A stretch of 64,000 nt of DNA, from assembly GCA_965275905.1 (NCBI GenBank), contig CBDHYJ010000055.1, positions 1 to 64,000 on the forward strand, written 5' to 3'. The stretch is from CBDAQD01 sp965275905 (GTDB lineage Bacteria; Pseudomonadota; Alphaproteobacteria; Rhizobiales; JAJFHC01). Below the pieces are notes generated by a model. That model saw only the letters and a program-made list of their open reading frames with translations, did no database searches and was not told the DNA's origin. Positions 16,573-26,349 of this stretch are shown here, in pieces. Position numbers and translations under genes: made by a program. Position 1 is the stretch's first letter; the number at the start of each line of letters is the position of its first letter.

Positions 16573-17211
16573 ATGGAGCCGACAACAGAGGTCGTGACCG
16601 GCATCCTGATCGCCTATTCGGTGTTCCTGCTCACGATCCTCAGTCCCGGGCCGAACAACATTGCCGTCATTGGTACTTCCGTCAGCGCGGGCCGTCCAGC
16701 GGGACTGGCCGTGGCGCTCGGTATCGCGACCGGATCTTTCACCTGGGCCATGATGACCGTGCTTGGCCTGTCGGCCCTGCTGGCGAGCTACGCGGCGGCG
16801 CTGACCGTCATCAAGATCATCGGCGGTTTCTACCTCCTGTGGCTGGCATACCGCGCGTTCCGCTCGGCAGCGTCGGACCGGGACATCGAACTGCCGGCGG
16901 CTGCCGCACGGCCGTGCAGCCTGCGCGGCTTCTACCTGCGGGGTGCCGCCATCCAGCTGACCAACCCGAAGGCGGCGTTTACGTGGATCGCGATCATCTC
17001 TCTGGGGCTTCAGGCCAACGGGTCGGCCGGTGCAGCGGTGGCGCTTGTTGTGGGAACAACCCTGATCGCGGTCACGGTGCATTGCGCCTATGTATTCGCG
17101 TTTTCGGTCGAGACCGTCGTGCGCGGCTACCGGCGCGTCAGGCGCTATGTGCAGGGGGCGCTCGGGCTGTTCTTCGCCTTCGCCGGCATCCGGCTGCTGG
17201 CGAGCCGGTAG
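16573..17211 (+). CDS. LysE-family amino-acid/metabolite exporter (second of a pair)
   Basis: A 212-residue LysE/RhtB-type exporter with six membrane segments. The N-terminal ILSPGPNNIAVIGTSVSAGR and the later LTNPKAAFTWIAI are characteristic. Its start at 16573 has an AGGAGG site overlapping the stop of the previous gene, so the two are cotranscribed. Sequence similarity between the pair is only general, so the duplication is old. The substrate is unknown. Confidence 0.92.
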   Translation: MEPTTEVVTGILIAYSVFLLTILSPGPNNIAVIGTSVSAGRPAGLAVALGIATGSFTWAMMTVLGLSALLASYAAALTVIKIIGGFYLLWLAYRAFRSAASDRDIELPAAAARPCSLRGFYLRGAAIQLTNPKAAFTWIAIISLGLQANGSAGAAVALVVGTTLIAVTVHCAYVFAFSVETVVRGYRRVRRYVQGALGLFFAFAGIRLLASR

Positions 17212-17288
17212 CTGAAAGCCGCCTCCAGTCAAGAGCAACATTCCGCCTTGTCGTCTGACCGTTGACAGAATTGTCCGAAAGAGGTGCC

Positions 17289-18272
17289 GTGAAGCGACGA
17301 CAATTCATAACGGGCCTTGCTGCCGCCGTGACCATGACATCGTCCACGACCCGTGCCGCACCGCGCTGGCAGAGCGGCCGCCCGCTGCCGGTCAACATCC
17401 AGGAAATCTATCCGGCGGTCCATGACGGCGGTCTCTATGTGGCGGGAGGAATCGCCGCGCGGCTCGGCATCCCCTACTTCACCGATGCCTGCTTCCGGTA
17501 TTCGCCGTCCGAAGACCGATGGACGAATGCCGCAACCCTGCCCGAAGCGCGCCACCACGCGGCCCTCGTGAGTGCCAGAGGCCGGCTGTTCATGGCCGGC
17601 GGATTCAACGGGGGCTACACCCATGTCTGGCGCATGCGCGACACGGTCCATGAACTGACGGCGGACGGCTGGCAGGCGCGGACACCGCTGCCAAAGCGGC
17701 AAGCGGAGGGCGTGCTGGCGGCACGAGGCAACGGCACGGTTCACCTCGTCACGGGACAGAGCCCCAGGGGCGAGGCGAACAAGGCGCGCAGCGATCACAC
17801 GGAGATCGCCGACCACTGGGTCTGGGATCTCGGCGGCAAGTGGGAGGCGGCGGCGCCCATCCCGACGCCGCGCAACAGCGGCACGGGCGGGTGGATCGGC
17901 GAACAGCTCATCGTCGCGGGCGGGCGGACGCGGAAGGGCAATCTCGATGCCACCGAGATCTATGACGGCCGGGAGGATCGTTGGCGGAAGGCGGCACCCA
18001 TGCCCCTGCCGCAGGCGGGAACGGCGTCCGTGGTTGCCGGGGACAGCCTGATCGTCTTCGGCGGAGAGATCTTCAAGCCCGAGTCACGCGTGTTTGCCAA
18101 TGTCTGGCGCTACACTCTTGCCAGTGACGAGTGGACGGCGCTGCCGGACCTGCCGACACCGCGCCACGGGCTCGGCGCAGGCCTCATCGACGGACGGATC
18201 TACGTGGTCGGCGGCGCCACCGCTCCCGGCGGGCGCGGCACGTCCAATGCCAACGAAGTCCTGACACTCTAG
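17289..18272 (+). CDS. exported Kelch-repeat beta-propeller protein
   Basis: A 327-residue protein. The start is taken as GTG 17289, where GAGGT lies just upstream and the protein then begins with a twin-arginine-like signal (VKRRQFITGLAAAVTMTSS). An ATG nine codons earlier would put residues before the RR pair. The mature part has about five Kelch repeats with the paired glycines followed by spaced tyrosine and tryptophan (for example LYVAGGIA, LFMAGGFNGG, LIVAGGRTRKG, LIVFGGEIF and IYVVGGATAPGG), so it folds as a beta-propeller. Function unknown; some relatives are sialate mutarotases (NanM-like). Its stop codon lies within one of the argG-3'-end-like repeats. Confidence 0.85.
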   Translation: MKRRQFITGLAAAVTMTSSTTRAAPRWQSGRPLPVNIQEIYPAVHDGGLYVAGGIAARLGIPYFTDACFRYSPSEDRWTNAATLPEARHHAALVSARGRLFMAGGFNGGYTHVWRMRDTVHELTADGWQARTPLPKRQAEGVLAARGNGTVHLVTGQSPRGEANKARSDHTEIADHWVWDLGGKWEAAAPIPTPRNSGTGGWIGEQLIVAGGRTRKGNLDATEIYDGREDRWRKAAPMPLPQAGTASVVAGDSLIVFGGEIFKPESRVFANVWRYTLASDEWTALPDLPTPRHGLGAGLIDGRIYVVGGATAPGGRGTSNANEVLTL

Positions 18273-18311
18273 AGTTTCGCATCGCGGCGGTTGCTTCGAC
18301 GCCCGAAGCAA
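18268..18311. repeat. copy 1 of the argG 3' end, fused to a hairpin
   Basis: Bases 18269-18295 match the true argG end (20146-20172) at 24 of 27 positions. On the minus strand it would read NRRDAKL-stop, against NRRNAKL-stop in argG. It begins within the stop codon of the Kelch gene. Bases 18291-18298 and 18304-18311 are perfect eight-base inverted arms (TTGCTTCG/CGAAGCAA) that may terminate the Kelch transcript. Confidence 0.6.
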
Positions 18312-18425
18312 ATATGTGTCGAACGGGCAACACTCTTGCTTAGATTGACCGGTTCAATTGCGCGCGCGATCGTGCACTGTTACCTTACGTCAACCGGGTA
18401 GAATTAACGCATCTGGGGGGCGTTC

Positions 18426-19193
18426 ATGGCTAAATCTTCTGCAGCCCTTATCGACACTCTGAAACGCTCAGCGATCGCGGCGGCATTCGTGGGCGCGGTA
18501 GCGCTGTCGACGCCTGCATCAGCGTTTGGCGACAATATGGGGACAGGCAGTTGGGCCGGGTTCTATTTCGGTGGTCATCTGGGAGTGGGCGGCCAGGATT
18601 ATAGCGGGCGGATCGATACCAGTTCGACGACCAATCCGATCGAGGATCCCTCAGACCTCGATATGAACGGGATCCTCGGCGGTTTTCAGATCGGATACAA
18701 TGTCCAGTCCGGTTACTGGGTGTTCGGCGTGGAAGGCGACATATCCTTCGTTGACTGGTCGGACCGGGAACGGGCGGCAGTGGCGGATGCCACCGCTCCG
18801 GCGGGCGCAACACCGGATACGCTGTTTGGCGATACCGATGTGGTCGCTTCGCTGCGCGGCCGGGCCGGCGTGATCTATGAGAGTTTCCTGATCTTCGGGA
18901 CCGCAGGCATTGCCGTGACGGATGCGGATTTCGCATACCGGGACGATGAGAGCGGCGCCAAAGGCGGGCTCGACTTCAACGATGTCGGGTTTGTGATCGG
19001 TGCCGGTGTCGAGAAGGCGCTGGATGGAACGCCGTGGCGTATCCGGGGCGAGGGCCTCTACTACATTTTCAACGACAGCCGCAGGGCCTCAACGCTGACA
19101 CAGGACAATGATCCCGGTGACAGGGTCAAGTTCGAAGATGCGTGGGCCGTTCGTCTGGTCGTCAACTATGCGCTCGGCGACCTCTTCAGATAG
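18426..19193 (+). CDS. outer-membrane beta-barrel protein (Omp25/Hbp-like)
   Basis: A 255-residue protein with an N-terminal signal (about residues 1-32, ending in TPASA) and then alternating beta-strand pattern with WAGFYFGGHLGVGGQDYSG at the start of the mature protein. This is the opening typical of the Omp25/Omp31 porin-like family in Hyphomicrobiales. The sequence ends in VRLVVNYALGDLFR, with a final aromatic/arginine as expected for barrel assembly signals. It probably sits in the outer membrane as an eight-stranded barrel. It is bounded on both sides by degenerate copies of the argG 3' end. Confidence 0.85.
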   Translation: MAKSSAALIDTLKRSAIAAAFVGAVALSTPASAFGDNMGTGSWAGFYFGGHLGVGGQDYSGRIDTSSTTNPIEDPSDLDMNGILGGFQIGYNVQSGYWVFGVEGDISFVDWSDRERAAVADATAPAGATPDTLFGDTDVVASLRGRAGVIYESFLIFGTAGIAVTDADFAYRDDESGAKGGLDFNDVGFVIGAGVEKALDGTPWRIRGEGLYYIFNDSRRASTLTQDNDPGDRVKFEDAWAVRLVVNYALGDLFR

Positions 19194-19253
19194 ACCTTGC
19201 TGATCCGCGTCTGGCGTCGCGGCAGGGAGGCACGCGGCTCCCATATCCTGAGC

Positions 19254-19310
19254 TTGCATCAAAGCTTCAAGTTGCGGTGGTTCAGCAGGCGCTCGCAGAG
19301 CGCATTGAAG
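19254..19310 (-). pseudogene. copy 2 of the argG C-terminus (relic)
   Basis: Read on the minus strand, 19258-19308 encodes FNALCERLLNHRNLKL followed by TGA, aligning with KLNALRLRLLNRRNAKL-stop at the real argG end (20138-20190). DNA identity is about 80 percent over some 45 bases, with the stop codon retained. The rest of the gene is missing. It is a decayed duplicate lying between the beta-barrel gene and the NTF2-like gene. Confidence 0.7.
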
Positions 19311-19418
19311 TTCCATATCCAAAGGCCGGTTATTGGCCAAAGCAGGCGGTATAGTCATTGCACTGACTAAATCGTAATGTTATACGCTAACCGACTTGGC
19401 GCAACCTCCAGAGGACCT

Positions 19419-19952
19419 ATGAAAAAGGTATTTCTCCTGGCCATGATGATCGGAATCGCGTCAATGGCTTCTCCTTCAAAAGCACATCCAATCACCGAAG
19501 CTGAAATCCTCGAAGCGCAGAAAGTGTGGGGTGACGGCATCGTCGCGATCGGCAAGGCCTATACAAGCGGCGGTGATTACAAGGCGCTGGCGGCCAAACA
19601 TGTGGATACTCTCTACGGCTATGATGAAGGCACCGTCCTCTTCAAGCCGACCAAGGCCGCGGCCGAGCAGTTCCGTCTCACCGAGACCAAAGCCGTCTCA
19701 TATTTTGTCGGCGGCGTGGTGAAAGAAGACCACGGTTTCGCATTGCAGACGTGGACAAAGGTCCGCTTTGAAAACGCCGGTATCGTCACCGACGTCGGCT
19801 CTGCTGTCGCCATGGGCAACTACTTCTTCACTGACGCGAAGACGGGCAAGGAAGCGAAGGTCGAATTTACATTCGGGTATGTTCGCGGCCCTGACGGCAA
19901 ACTCCTCATCAACGTCCACCATTCGGCATTCCCCTACAAGCCGGGTCATTGA
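19419..19952 (+). CDS. exported NTF2/SnoaL-like fold protein
   Basis: A 177-residue protein started at MKKVFLLAMM (19419), which has a GAGGA site and a clean signal peptide ending in SKA. An in-frame ATG at 19377 lacks these. The mature part has the layout of an NTF2-like domain (helix GDYKALAAKHVDTLYGYDEG, then beta strands ending in GKLLINVHHSAFPY). The final HHS residues are typical of small periplasmic members annotated as phosphoribosyl-AMP cyclohydrolase-like or CaMKII-association-like proteins. No enzyme activity should be inferred. It lies between two copies of the argG 3' end. Confidence 0.75.
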   Translation: MKKVFLLAMMIGIASMASPSKAHPITEAEILEAQKVWGDGIVAIGKAYTSGGDYKALAAKHVDTLYGYDEGTVLFKPTKAAAEQFRLTETKAVSYFVGGVVKEDHGFALQTWTKVRFENAGIVTDVGSAVAMGNYFFTDAKTGKEAKVEFTFGYVRGPDGKLLINVHHSAFPYKPGH

Positions 19953-20034
19953 CGGCTTGATCCGGGACTGAAAGCGGCACGGCTCAGGCCGGCCGCGGAC
20001 GGTAATCCGACAGAACGATTTCCTGTTGGGGCTG

Positions 20035-20070
20035 CAAAGCTCTGGTTTTGCGGCCTCAGCAGGTCGTCCT
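20035..20070. repeat. possible third degenerate argG 3'-end copy
   Basis: The stretch around 20036-20062 shares AAGCT, TTGCGGC and AGCAGG in order with the argG terminal sequence and its copy 2, with gaps. On the minus strand it still shows LLRPQN where argG has LLNRRN. This is weak and could be chance. Confidence 0.25.
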
Positions 20071-20137
20071 AGTAAACGGATGCGTCAGCAGCATTCCGCT
20101 TCCCCGGTCAGGACAGAGTGGACAATCTTACTGAGCT

Positions 20138-21358
<1,221 letters not shown>

Positions 21359-21550
21359 TGACGGGGTCCGCCCTGCAAGAGTGTCGGAAAAATCGCTGCG
21401 CACTATAGGCAAGAACGCCACGCCCGCAAGCCTTGTGATTTCGATGCCCCGCGTCACCCGGGCACAATCCGGCATTAGCGGCTACCGCTGTCGCCGTATT
21501 CCGTTCAATATGGTTCCAGAATGCGGGCGGGGACGATCGGAGCACACGGC

Positions 21551-22147
21551 ATGAGACTCGATTTCTGGTTCGATTTCGCAAGCACCTATTCGTATCTGGC
21601 CGCGATGGCGATCGAGGAGGCCGCGGCGGAGCGCGATCTCGACCTGCACTGGCGTGCGTTCCTGCTGGGCCCGATCTTTCATGCCCAGGGCTGGGATACA
21701 TCGCCGTTCAACATCTACGAGGCCAAGGGCCGGAACATGTGGCGTGACATGGAGCGACAGTGTGCGGCCCGCGGGCTGCCACTGGTCCAGCCGATCCCGT
21801 TTCCGCAAAACAGCCTCAAGGCGGCGCGCATCGCCATCGCGGCTGAGAAGGAGCCCTGGCAGCCGGCCTATTGCCGCAATGTGTTCGCCGCCCAGTTCGG
21901 CGAGGGCCGCACGATCTCCGACGATGCGACCCTTGCGGACGCGCTGACGTCAGCCGGTGTCGAGCCGCATGACTGGCTGGAACTGGCCAACGATCCGGAA
22001 GTGAAGGGCCGATTGCGCCGCCAGACCGACGAGGCGATCGCCGCCGGCATTTTCGGTGCACCGAGTTTCCTGGTCGGTGAAGAGCTGTTCTGGGGCAACG
22101 ACCGGCTGGAGCAGGCGGTGAACTGGGCGGCGGGCGAGCGACACTAG
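21551..22147 (+). CDS. 2-hydroxychromene-2-carboxylate isomerase family protein (DsbA-like fold)
   Basis: A 198-residue protein with the thioredoxin/kappa-GST fold. The opening MRLDFWFDFASTYSYLAAM and the end GAPSFLVGEELFWGNDRLEQ are hallmarks of the HCCA isomerase family, which uses glutathione in naphthalene and related aromatic breakdown; many members have other unknown roles. The active-site serine lies in the FASTYSYL region. It is not in an aromatic catabolism cluster here. A frameshifted relic of a paralogous C-terminus is found at 22765-22889. Confidence 0.92.
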   Translation: MRLDFWFDFASTYSYLAAMAIEEAAAERDLDLHWRAFLLGPIFHAQGWDTSPFNIYEAKGRNMWRDMERQCAARGLPLVQPIPFPQNSLKAARIAIAAEKEPWQPAYCRNVFAAQFGEGRTISDDATLADALTSAGVEPHDWLELANDPEVKGRLRRQTDEAIAAGIFGAPSFLVGEELFWGNDRLEQAVNWAAGERH

Positions 22148-22293
22148 ACTGAACTCTGAGAGTTTTCGCCTGGCGCCGTTTTTGCCCTCGGATCGCTTGT
22201 TGCCCTTGTAAATCGGGGCATTCATGAGCACATCCGTATAACAATGCCCTCTGACATCTCCCGACTCTCAATCGTCATTTCGGCCAGAGCCGG

Positions 22294-22626
22294 ATGATGC
22301 TCGACCAGATTTGTGCAAATGATGATCTGATCATCGGATTCGGGATCATCTTCGTCGCGGTTTTAGCGGTTTGGAGCGAGACTGTTTTTGGCCGGCAATT
22401 GAGCCAGGCGGAAAAGTATCTTGATGTGGTCCAGTGGTCGGGCGATCCGCAGAATGCCGGCGTCAAGGGCCATCTCAAGCGCGGCTTGAGAGCAACGACC
22501 GGGCTGGGCTACACGCCGGCGGGGCGGGCCCTCTGGTGGCAGGGATATCGCTACTCTTTGGTCAGTGCCGCTCTGATTGTCGTACTGATTCTGGCCTTCA
22601 AGACTTCAGCGATGGTTTGTTCCTAG
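22294..22626 (+). CDS. small membrane protein of unknown function
   Basis: A 110-residue protein with two hydrophobic segments, about residues 13-28 and 88-106, and a basic hydrophilic middle. I recognise no family. There is no good ribosome-binding site before 22294. It sits between the HCCA isomerase gene and a relic of the same gene's 3' end, so it may have arrived by the event that made the duplication. It could be spurious, but a complete frame with two plausible membrane helices supports it. Confidence 0.5.
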   Translation: MMLDQICANDDLIIGFGIIFVAVLAVWSETVFGRQLSQAEKYLDVVQWSGDPQNAGVKGHLKRGLRATTGLGYTPAGRALWWQGYRYSLVSAALIVVLILAFKTSAMVCS

Positions 22627-22726
22627 GTGTCTGCGGGTCTGAAGCCGGCTGAACAGAGGCGTATGTCTCTATTGAAGCCATTGAGCCTGCGCACCGTCCA
22701 ACCTTGTCGCGCAACCTCCTGAACGA

Positions 22727-22748
22727 ACCTTGATTGCGGGATCGGGCT
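22727..22748. repeat. 22-bp direct repeat, copy A
   Basis: This 22-base segment, beginning ACCTTGATTG and ending ATCGGGCT, occurs again without mismatch in the same orientation at 25232-25253. The two copies flank the chemoreceptor gene. Confidence 0.8.
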
Positions 22749-22764
22749 GGCTGCTTCAATACAG

Positions 22765-22889
22765 GCGGTGAAACGTGATGGCGTTTGCGCGCCGAAGAGC
22801 GCACCGAGTTTCCTGTTCGGAAACGAACCGTTCTGGGCAACGACCGGTTGGATCAGGCGGTGGCCTGCGCGGCTCGCAAAAGAAAATAG
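22765..22889 (+). pseudogene. relic of an HCCA isomerase C-terminus (frameshifted)
   Basis: From 22801 the DNA aligns with the isomerase 3' end (22058-22147) at roughly 75 percent identity and reaches a stop at 22887-22889 matching the parental stop. The peptide begins APSFLFGNEPFW, after which one G is missing (about 22834-22837), breaking the frame; restored, it continues GNDRLDQAVACAARKRK-stop. Only about 40 codons remain. It is a pseudogene fragment, not a shortened working gene. The rest of 22627-23015 shows nothing else apart from the 22-bp repeat and the likely chemoreceptor promoter. Confidence 0.75.
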
Positions 22890-23015
22890 ACGGTAATCGG
22901 AAAACCTGTCTCGTTTCATTAATAAAACCTATTGCAAACATAATGCATGTTGATGGTTGATTAACCATGTCGCTTTAAGGTGGCCTCGGGGTTTCTTGGC
23001 TAGGGGTCCATTAAA

Positions 23016-25097
23016 ATGTCGATTCGAATCAAGACGATTTCGATCAATCTTTTGATCGCCTGCATCGTTTTCGCGCTTATGGCCTACATCATGGTGCGCG
23101 AGTGGAACAAACTCGAGACGCTGAACAGCGCGTCCGAGGCCGGGACCATCGTCAGTGCTGTTTCCAAGGCAACGATCGAACTCTCGCTGGAGCGGTCTCT
23201 GGCTCAGGTTGCCCTGAACCTCAGCGACCCCGTCTCGCCGCAGATCCGGCAAATGCTGGACAAGCAACGTGAGCTGTCCGGCCGCCTCTTCAAGGATGCA
23301 CGCTCCACTCTTCTGGCATCGACCAGAGTTGCTGACCGGCAGTCCTACGCTGAGAGACTTGATGCGATGCTCGGCCAGATGCAGGAGTTGCGCGGTACGG
23401 TCGACAAACAGATCAACGTGCCGAAGGATGATCGTTCGCAGAAGCAGATCGTCGATATTCCCAACAGGATCAAAGAACTCGTTTCCGGCATCAACGAATT
23501 GGCATTCGATGTTCGGGCGCTCATGCAGGGGGCACCTGCGGAAGTCGTCGCGACGGATCTCGTGATCCAGCAGGCTTGGGCTATTCGGGAGTATGGTGGC
23601 CGGGAGCGGACATTGTTTGCGATTGCCACTGCGCAGAAGTCGCCGCTGTCCGGCGCGGACCTGGTCTACATGAACGAGAATCACGGACGGGCCGCCAACG
23701 CGTGGGAGTTCCTGAAACGCGAGAAAGACAGCCCGCTGCTGTCCGACCAGGTCAAGGTCGGAATCAGCACGGTCGAGGCGGCCTACTTCACGGAATACGA
23801 CAAGCTGCGCCGGTCGCTTTTCCATGTCGCGGAAACGGGCGAGTATCCTGTTGAATTTGCCGCGCTTTTTGAGCGGTCGGAAAGCGCGTTGCAGACTGCA
23901 ATCCAACTTTTGAACATTGCGGTCGAAAGCAATATCGAAACTATCGACGCCGCCGTGAGTGATGCCTGGCAGAAATTGCTCGTTGAAGCGGTGATTGCCC
24001 TGGCGGCCCTGTCGCTTCTCACAGTCGCAATTCTCTTTTCGACCAAGAACATCGTCGGATCCATCCGTCTCATGACCGAAGCGATGGCCGAAGTCGCCGG
24101 CGGCAATATGGAGGTTGAAATCCCGCACCTCGGGCGGGATGATGAGATTGGCGCCATGGCAAAGGCACTCAGCGTCTTCAGGGACAACGCGGTCGAACGC
24201 AGCCAGCTCGAGCAGGCCAAGGAATGCGATCTGGAAGCCGAGAAACGGCGGCAGGACACGATCGGCCAGGCGATTGACAAATTCGAGGCAACGGCCACCG
24301 CCGCCGTCTCGTCTGTCATGACCGCCGCCGATCAGCTCAACAAATCCGCCAATTCCCTGTCGGACGATGCGCAGAATGCCGTTGAACAGTCTGCTGCCGT
24401 AACCGGTGCGGCGGAGACTGCTTCGTCCAATGTTCAAACCGTCGCGGGTGCCGCCGACGAGCTGTCGGCATCGATTCAGGAAATCATGCGGAGTGTCGGC
24501 CGGGCAGCCGAGCAGTCGGAAGAGACGGCAGTCAGTGCGGATCAGAGCAGCGCGAAAGTTCAATCGCTCTCCGACGCCGCTGACAAGATCGGCGAGGTCG
24601 TCACCATGATCAGCGCCATTGCCGAGCAGACAAATCTTCTTGCGCTCAATGCGACCATTGAAGCCGCGCGTGCGGGAGAGGCGGGGAGAGGATTTGCCAT
24701 TGTCGCAAGCGAGGTGAAGACCCTGGCCGCACAGACCGGGGAGGCCACTGAGCAGATTGCGCGGCAGGTCGAAGCTGTTCAGTCTTCAACGCAGGAAACG
24801 GTTGCCGCAATCGACAGCATTTCCGGGTCAATCCGTTCGGTTTCCGAAATTACGTCAGCAATCACGACGGCCGTCCAGGAACAAAGCAGGGCAACGAACG
24901 AGATTGCCGAAAACGTCCAGGATGCGGCCAAAGGAACCACTGAGGTCTCGCAGAATATTGTCGGCGTGAGCGATGCTGCCAAAAGAACGGGAAGTTCGTC
25001 ATCCGAACTTCTGACGGCATCCGGAGAGCTCTCCAATCAAGCGGATACGTTGCAGAAGAGCATCACGGAATTCCTTGAAACGATCCGTGCTGCTTGA
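23016..25097 (+). CDS. methyl-accepting chemotaxis protein with periplasmic sensor domain
   Basis: A 693-residue transmembrane chemoreceptor. Membrane segment 1 spans residues about 8-28, a helical periplasmic sensor domain about 30-318, and membrane segment 2 about 320-342. A HAMP domain follows (about 343-398), then a long cytoplasmic signalling coiled coil. The hairpin tip contains EQTNLLALNATIEAARAGEA, the universal CheA/CheW contact. The C-terminus ends LETIRAA, without the CheR/CheB-binding pentapeptide. The ligand is unknown. It stands alone, and is bracketed by an exact 22-bp direct repeat, which could mean it was inserted or duplicated as a unit. Confidence 0.95.
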   Translation: MSIRIKTISINLLIACIVFALMAYIMVREWNKLETLNSASEAGTIVSAVSKATIELSLERSLAQVALNLSDPVSPQIRQMLDKQRELSGRLFKDARSTLLASTRVADRQSYAERLDAMLGQMQELRGTVDKQINVPKDDRSQKQIVDIPNRIKELVSGINELAFDVRALMQGAPAEVVATDLVIQQAWAIREYGGRERTLFAIATAQKSPLSGADLVYMNENHGRAANAWEFLKREKDSPLLSDQVKVGISTVEAAYFTEYDKLRRSLFHVAETGEYPVEFAALFERSESALQTAIQLLNIAVESNIETIDAAVSDAWQKLLVEAVIALAALSLLTVAILFSTKNIVGSIRLMTEAMAEVAGGNMEVEIPHLGRDDEIGAMAKALSVFRDNAVERSQLEQAKECDLEAEKRRQDTIGQAIDKFEATATAAVSSVMTAADQLNKSANSLSDDAQNAVEQSAAVTGAAETASSNVQTVAGAADELSASIQEIMRSVGRAAEQSEETAVSADQSSAKVQSLSDAADKIGEVVTMISAIAEQTNLLALNATIEAARAGEAGRGFAIVASEVKTLAAQTGEATEQIARQVEAVQSSTQETVAAIDSISGSIRSVSEITSAITTAVQEQSRATNEIAENVQDAAKGTTEVSQNIVGVSDAAKRTGSSSSELLTASGELSNQADTLQKSITEFLETIRAA

Positions 25098-25410
25098 TCA
25101 AAGCCGCTGCTGAGCGGGACGGCACAGGGCGTTTTTCAAGCATTCTCCCGGTCCGGCCGGCGGCTGTCTGGCAGCGATCGGGCGGGAGAACGCGTTTCAG
25201 GTACTCAAACGACAGCATCGCCCTGAGGTCGACCTTGATTGCGGGATCGGGCTAACTCATTTAACACTGTCCGCGAATTGTGGTGGCGGCGGCGCGCCTG
25301 TGGGCGCACCGTCCATGGAGTCCTAAAATCGATAACGCCGGACCAGCAAACCGGCGGGGTAGGGGTAAGTATGCCGTTCAAGCGGTACCCGGGCAGAGCG
25401 AGACAGATCA
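25098..25410. other. metA leader / intergenic region with hairpins and repeat copy B
   Basis: This 313-base gap holds: a large hairpin with arms TTCTCCCG (25142-25149) and CGGGAGAA (25183-25190), probably the chemoreceptor terminator; the second copy of the 22-bp repeat (25232-25253); and a tight hairpin GCGCC-TGTG-GGCGC near 25295-25310, shortly before metA. I could not match the metA leader to the SAM-II riboswitch consensus. Confidence 0.45.
25232..25253. repeat. 22-bp direct repeat, copy B
   Basis: Exact second copy of the 22-base sequence at 22727-22748, same orientation, located 135 bases after the end of the chemoreceptor gene and about 160 bases before metA. Confidence 0.8.
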
Positions 25411-26331
25411 ATGCCCATTAAGATGCCAGACGATCTGCCGGCCTTCGCCATGCTCGACGAAGAAGGCGTGATGGTGATGCGGGAGACTGACGCGGTGCGC
25501 CAGGACATCCGCCCGATGCGTATCGGCCTGCTCAACCTGATGCCGAACAAGATCAGGACGGAGACGCAGCTTGCCCGGCTGCTGGGTGCGACGCCGCTCC
25601 AGGTCGAGCTGACGCTGGTCAAGATCACCAACCACGTGGCCCGCAACACGCCCCAGGACCACATCACGTCGTTCTACAGGAACTGGGAGGACATCGAGTC
25701 CGAACGGTTCGATGGCTTTATCATCACCGGCGCGCCGATTGAAACCATGGCGTTTCAGGAGGTCACCTACTGGGATGAGCTGCGGCGCATATTCGACTGG
25801 ACGCAGACCAACGTTCACGGCTGCCTCAACATCTGCTGGGGCGCGCAGGCGGCGATTCATCATTTCTACGGGGTGCCGAAGTACCAGCTCGCCGAAAAGG
25901 CGTTCGGCGTGTACCGGCACCGCAATCTGGCGCCGACCTCGCCTTACCTGCGCGGTTTCTCGGACGATTTCTCGATCCCGGTCTCGCGCTGGACCGAAGT
26001 GCGCCGCGAGGACATCCCGCAAAGCAGCGGGATGGAAATCCTGATGGAATCGGACGAGACCGGGCTTTGCCTGCTGGACGATCCGGCGCACCGCTCGCTG
26101 CACATGTTCAACCACATCGAGTACGACACGAGTTCGCTCGGAGAGGAATACGCGCGGGATGTCGCGGCCGACAAGCCGATCAACCTGCCGCGCAACTACT
26201 TCCCCGGCGACGACCCGGAGCTTGAGCCGGAGAACCGCTGGCGCAGTCATGCCCAGCTGCTGTTCGGCAACTGGATCAACGAGCTCTACCAGACCACGCC
26301 CTTCGATATCTCGAAGATCGGACGCTCTTGA
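25411..26331 (+). CDS. metA: homoserine O-acyltransferase, predicted acetyl-specific
   Basis: A 306-residue MetA-family enzyme that acylates homoserine in methionine synthesis. The catalytic cysteine is C142 in CLNICWGAQA, with H235 and E237 in HMFNHIEYD completing the active site. Residue 111 is glutamate (GAPIE). In published work on MetA specificity, Glu at this position goes with acetyl-CoA use and Gly, as in E. coli, with succinyl-CoA use, so I predict O-acetylhomoserine as product. Length is normal. The gene follows a structured leader that I could not assign to a known riboswitch. Confidence 0.95.
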   Translation: MPIKMPDDLPAFAMLDEEGVMVMRETDAVRQDIRPMRIGLLNLMPNKIRTETQLARLLGATPLQVELTLVKITNHVARNTPQDHITSFYRNWEDIESERFDGFIITGAPIETMAFQEVTYWDELRRIFDWTQTNVHGCLNICWGAQAAIHHFYGVPKYQLAEKAFGVYRHRNLAPTSPYLRGFSDDFSIPVSRWTEVRREDIPQSSGMEILMESDETGLCLLDDPAHRSLHMFNHIEYDTSSLGEEYARDVAADKPINLPRNYFPGDDPELEPENRWRSHAQLLFGNWINELYQTTPFDISKIGRS

Positions 26332-26349
26332 GGCGGCGCCCGGTTGCGG

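Noticed and set aside
22929..24563. A 544-codon open frame on the strand opposite the chemoreceptor gene
   Set aside because: It is an antisense shadow of the highly structured chemoreceptor coding sequence in a GC-rich genome, without family resemblance or ribosome-binding site.
25245..25410. SAM-II riboswitch before metA
   Set aside because: SAM-II elements are common before alphaproteobacterial metA, but the conserved loop and GCUAAA features could not be lined up here. A covariance-model search would be decisive.
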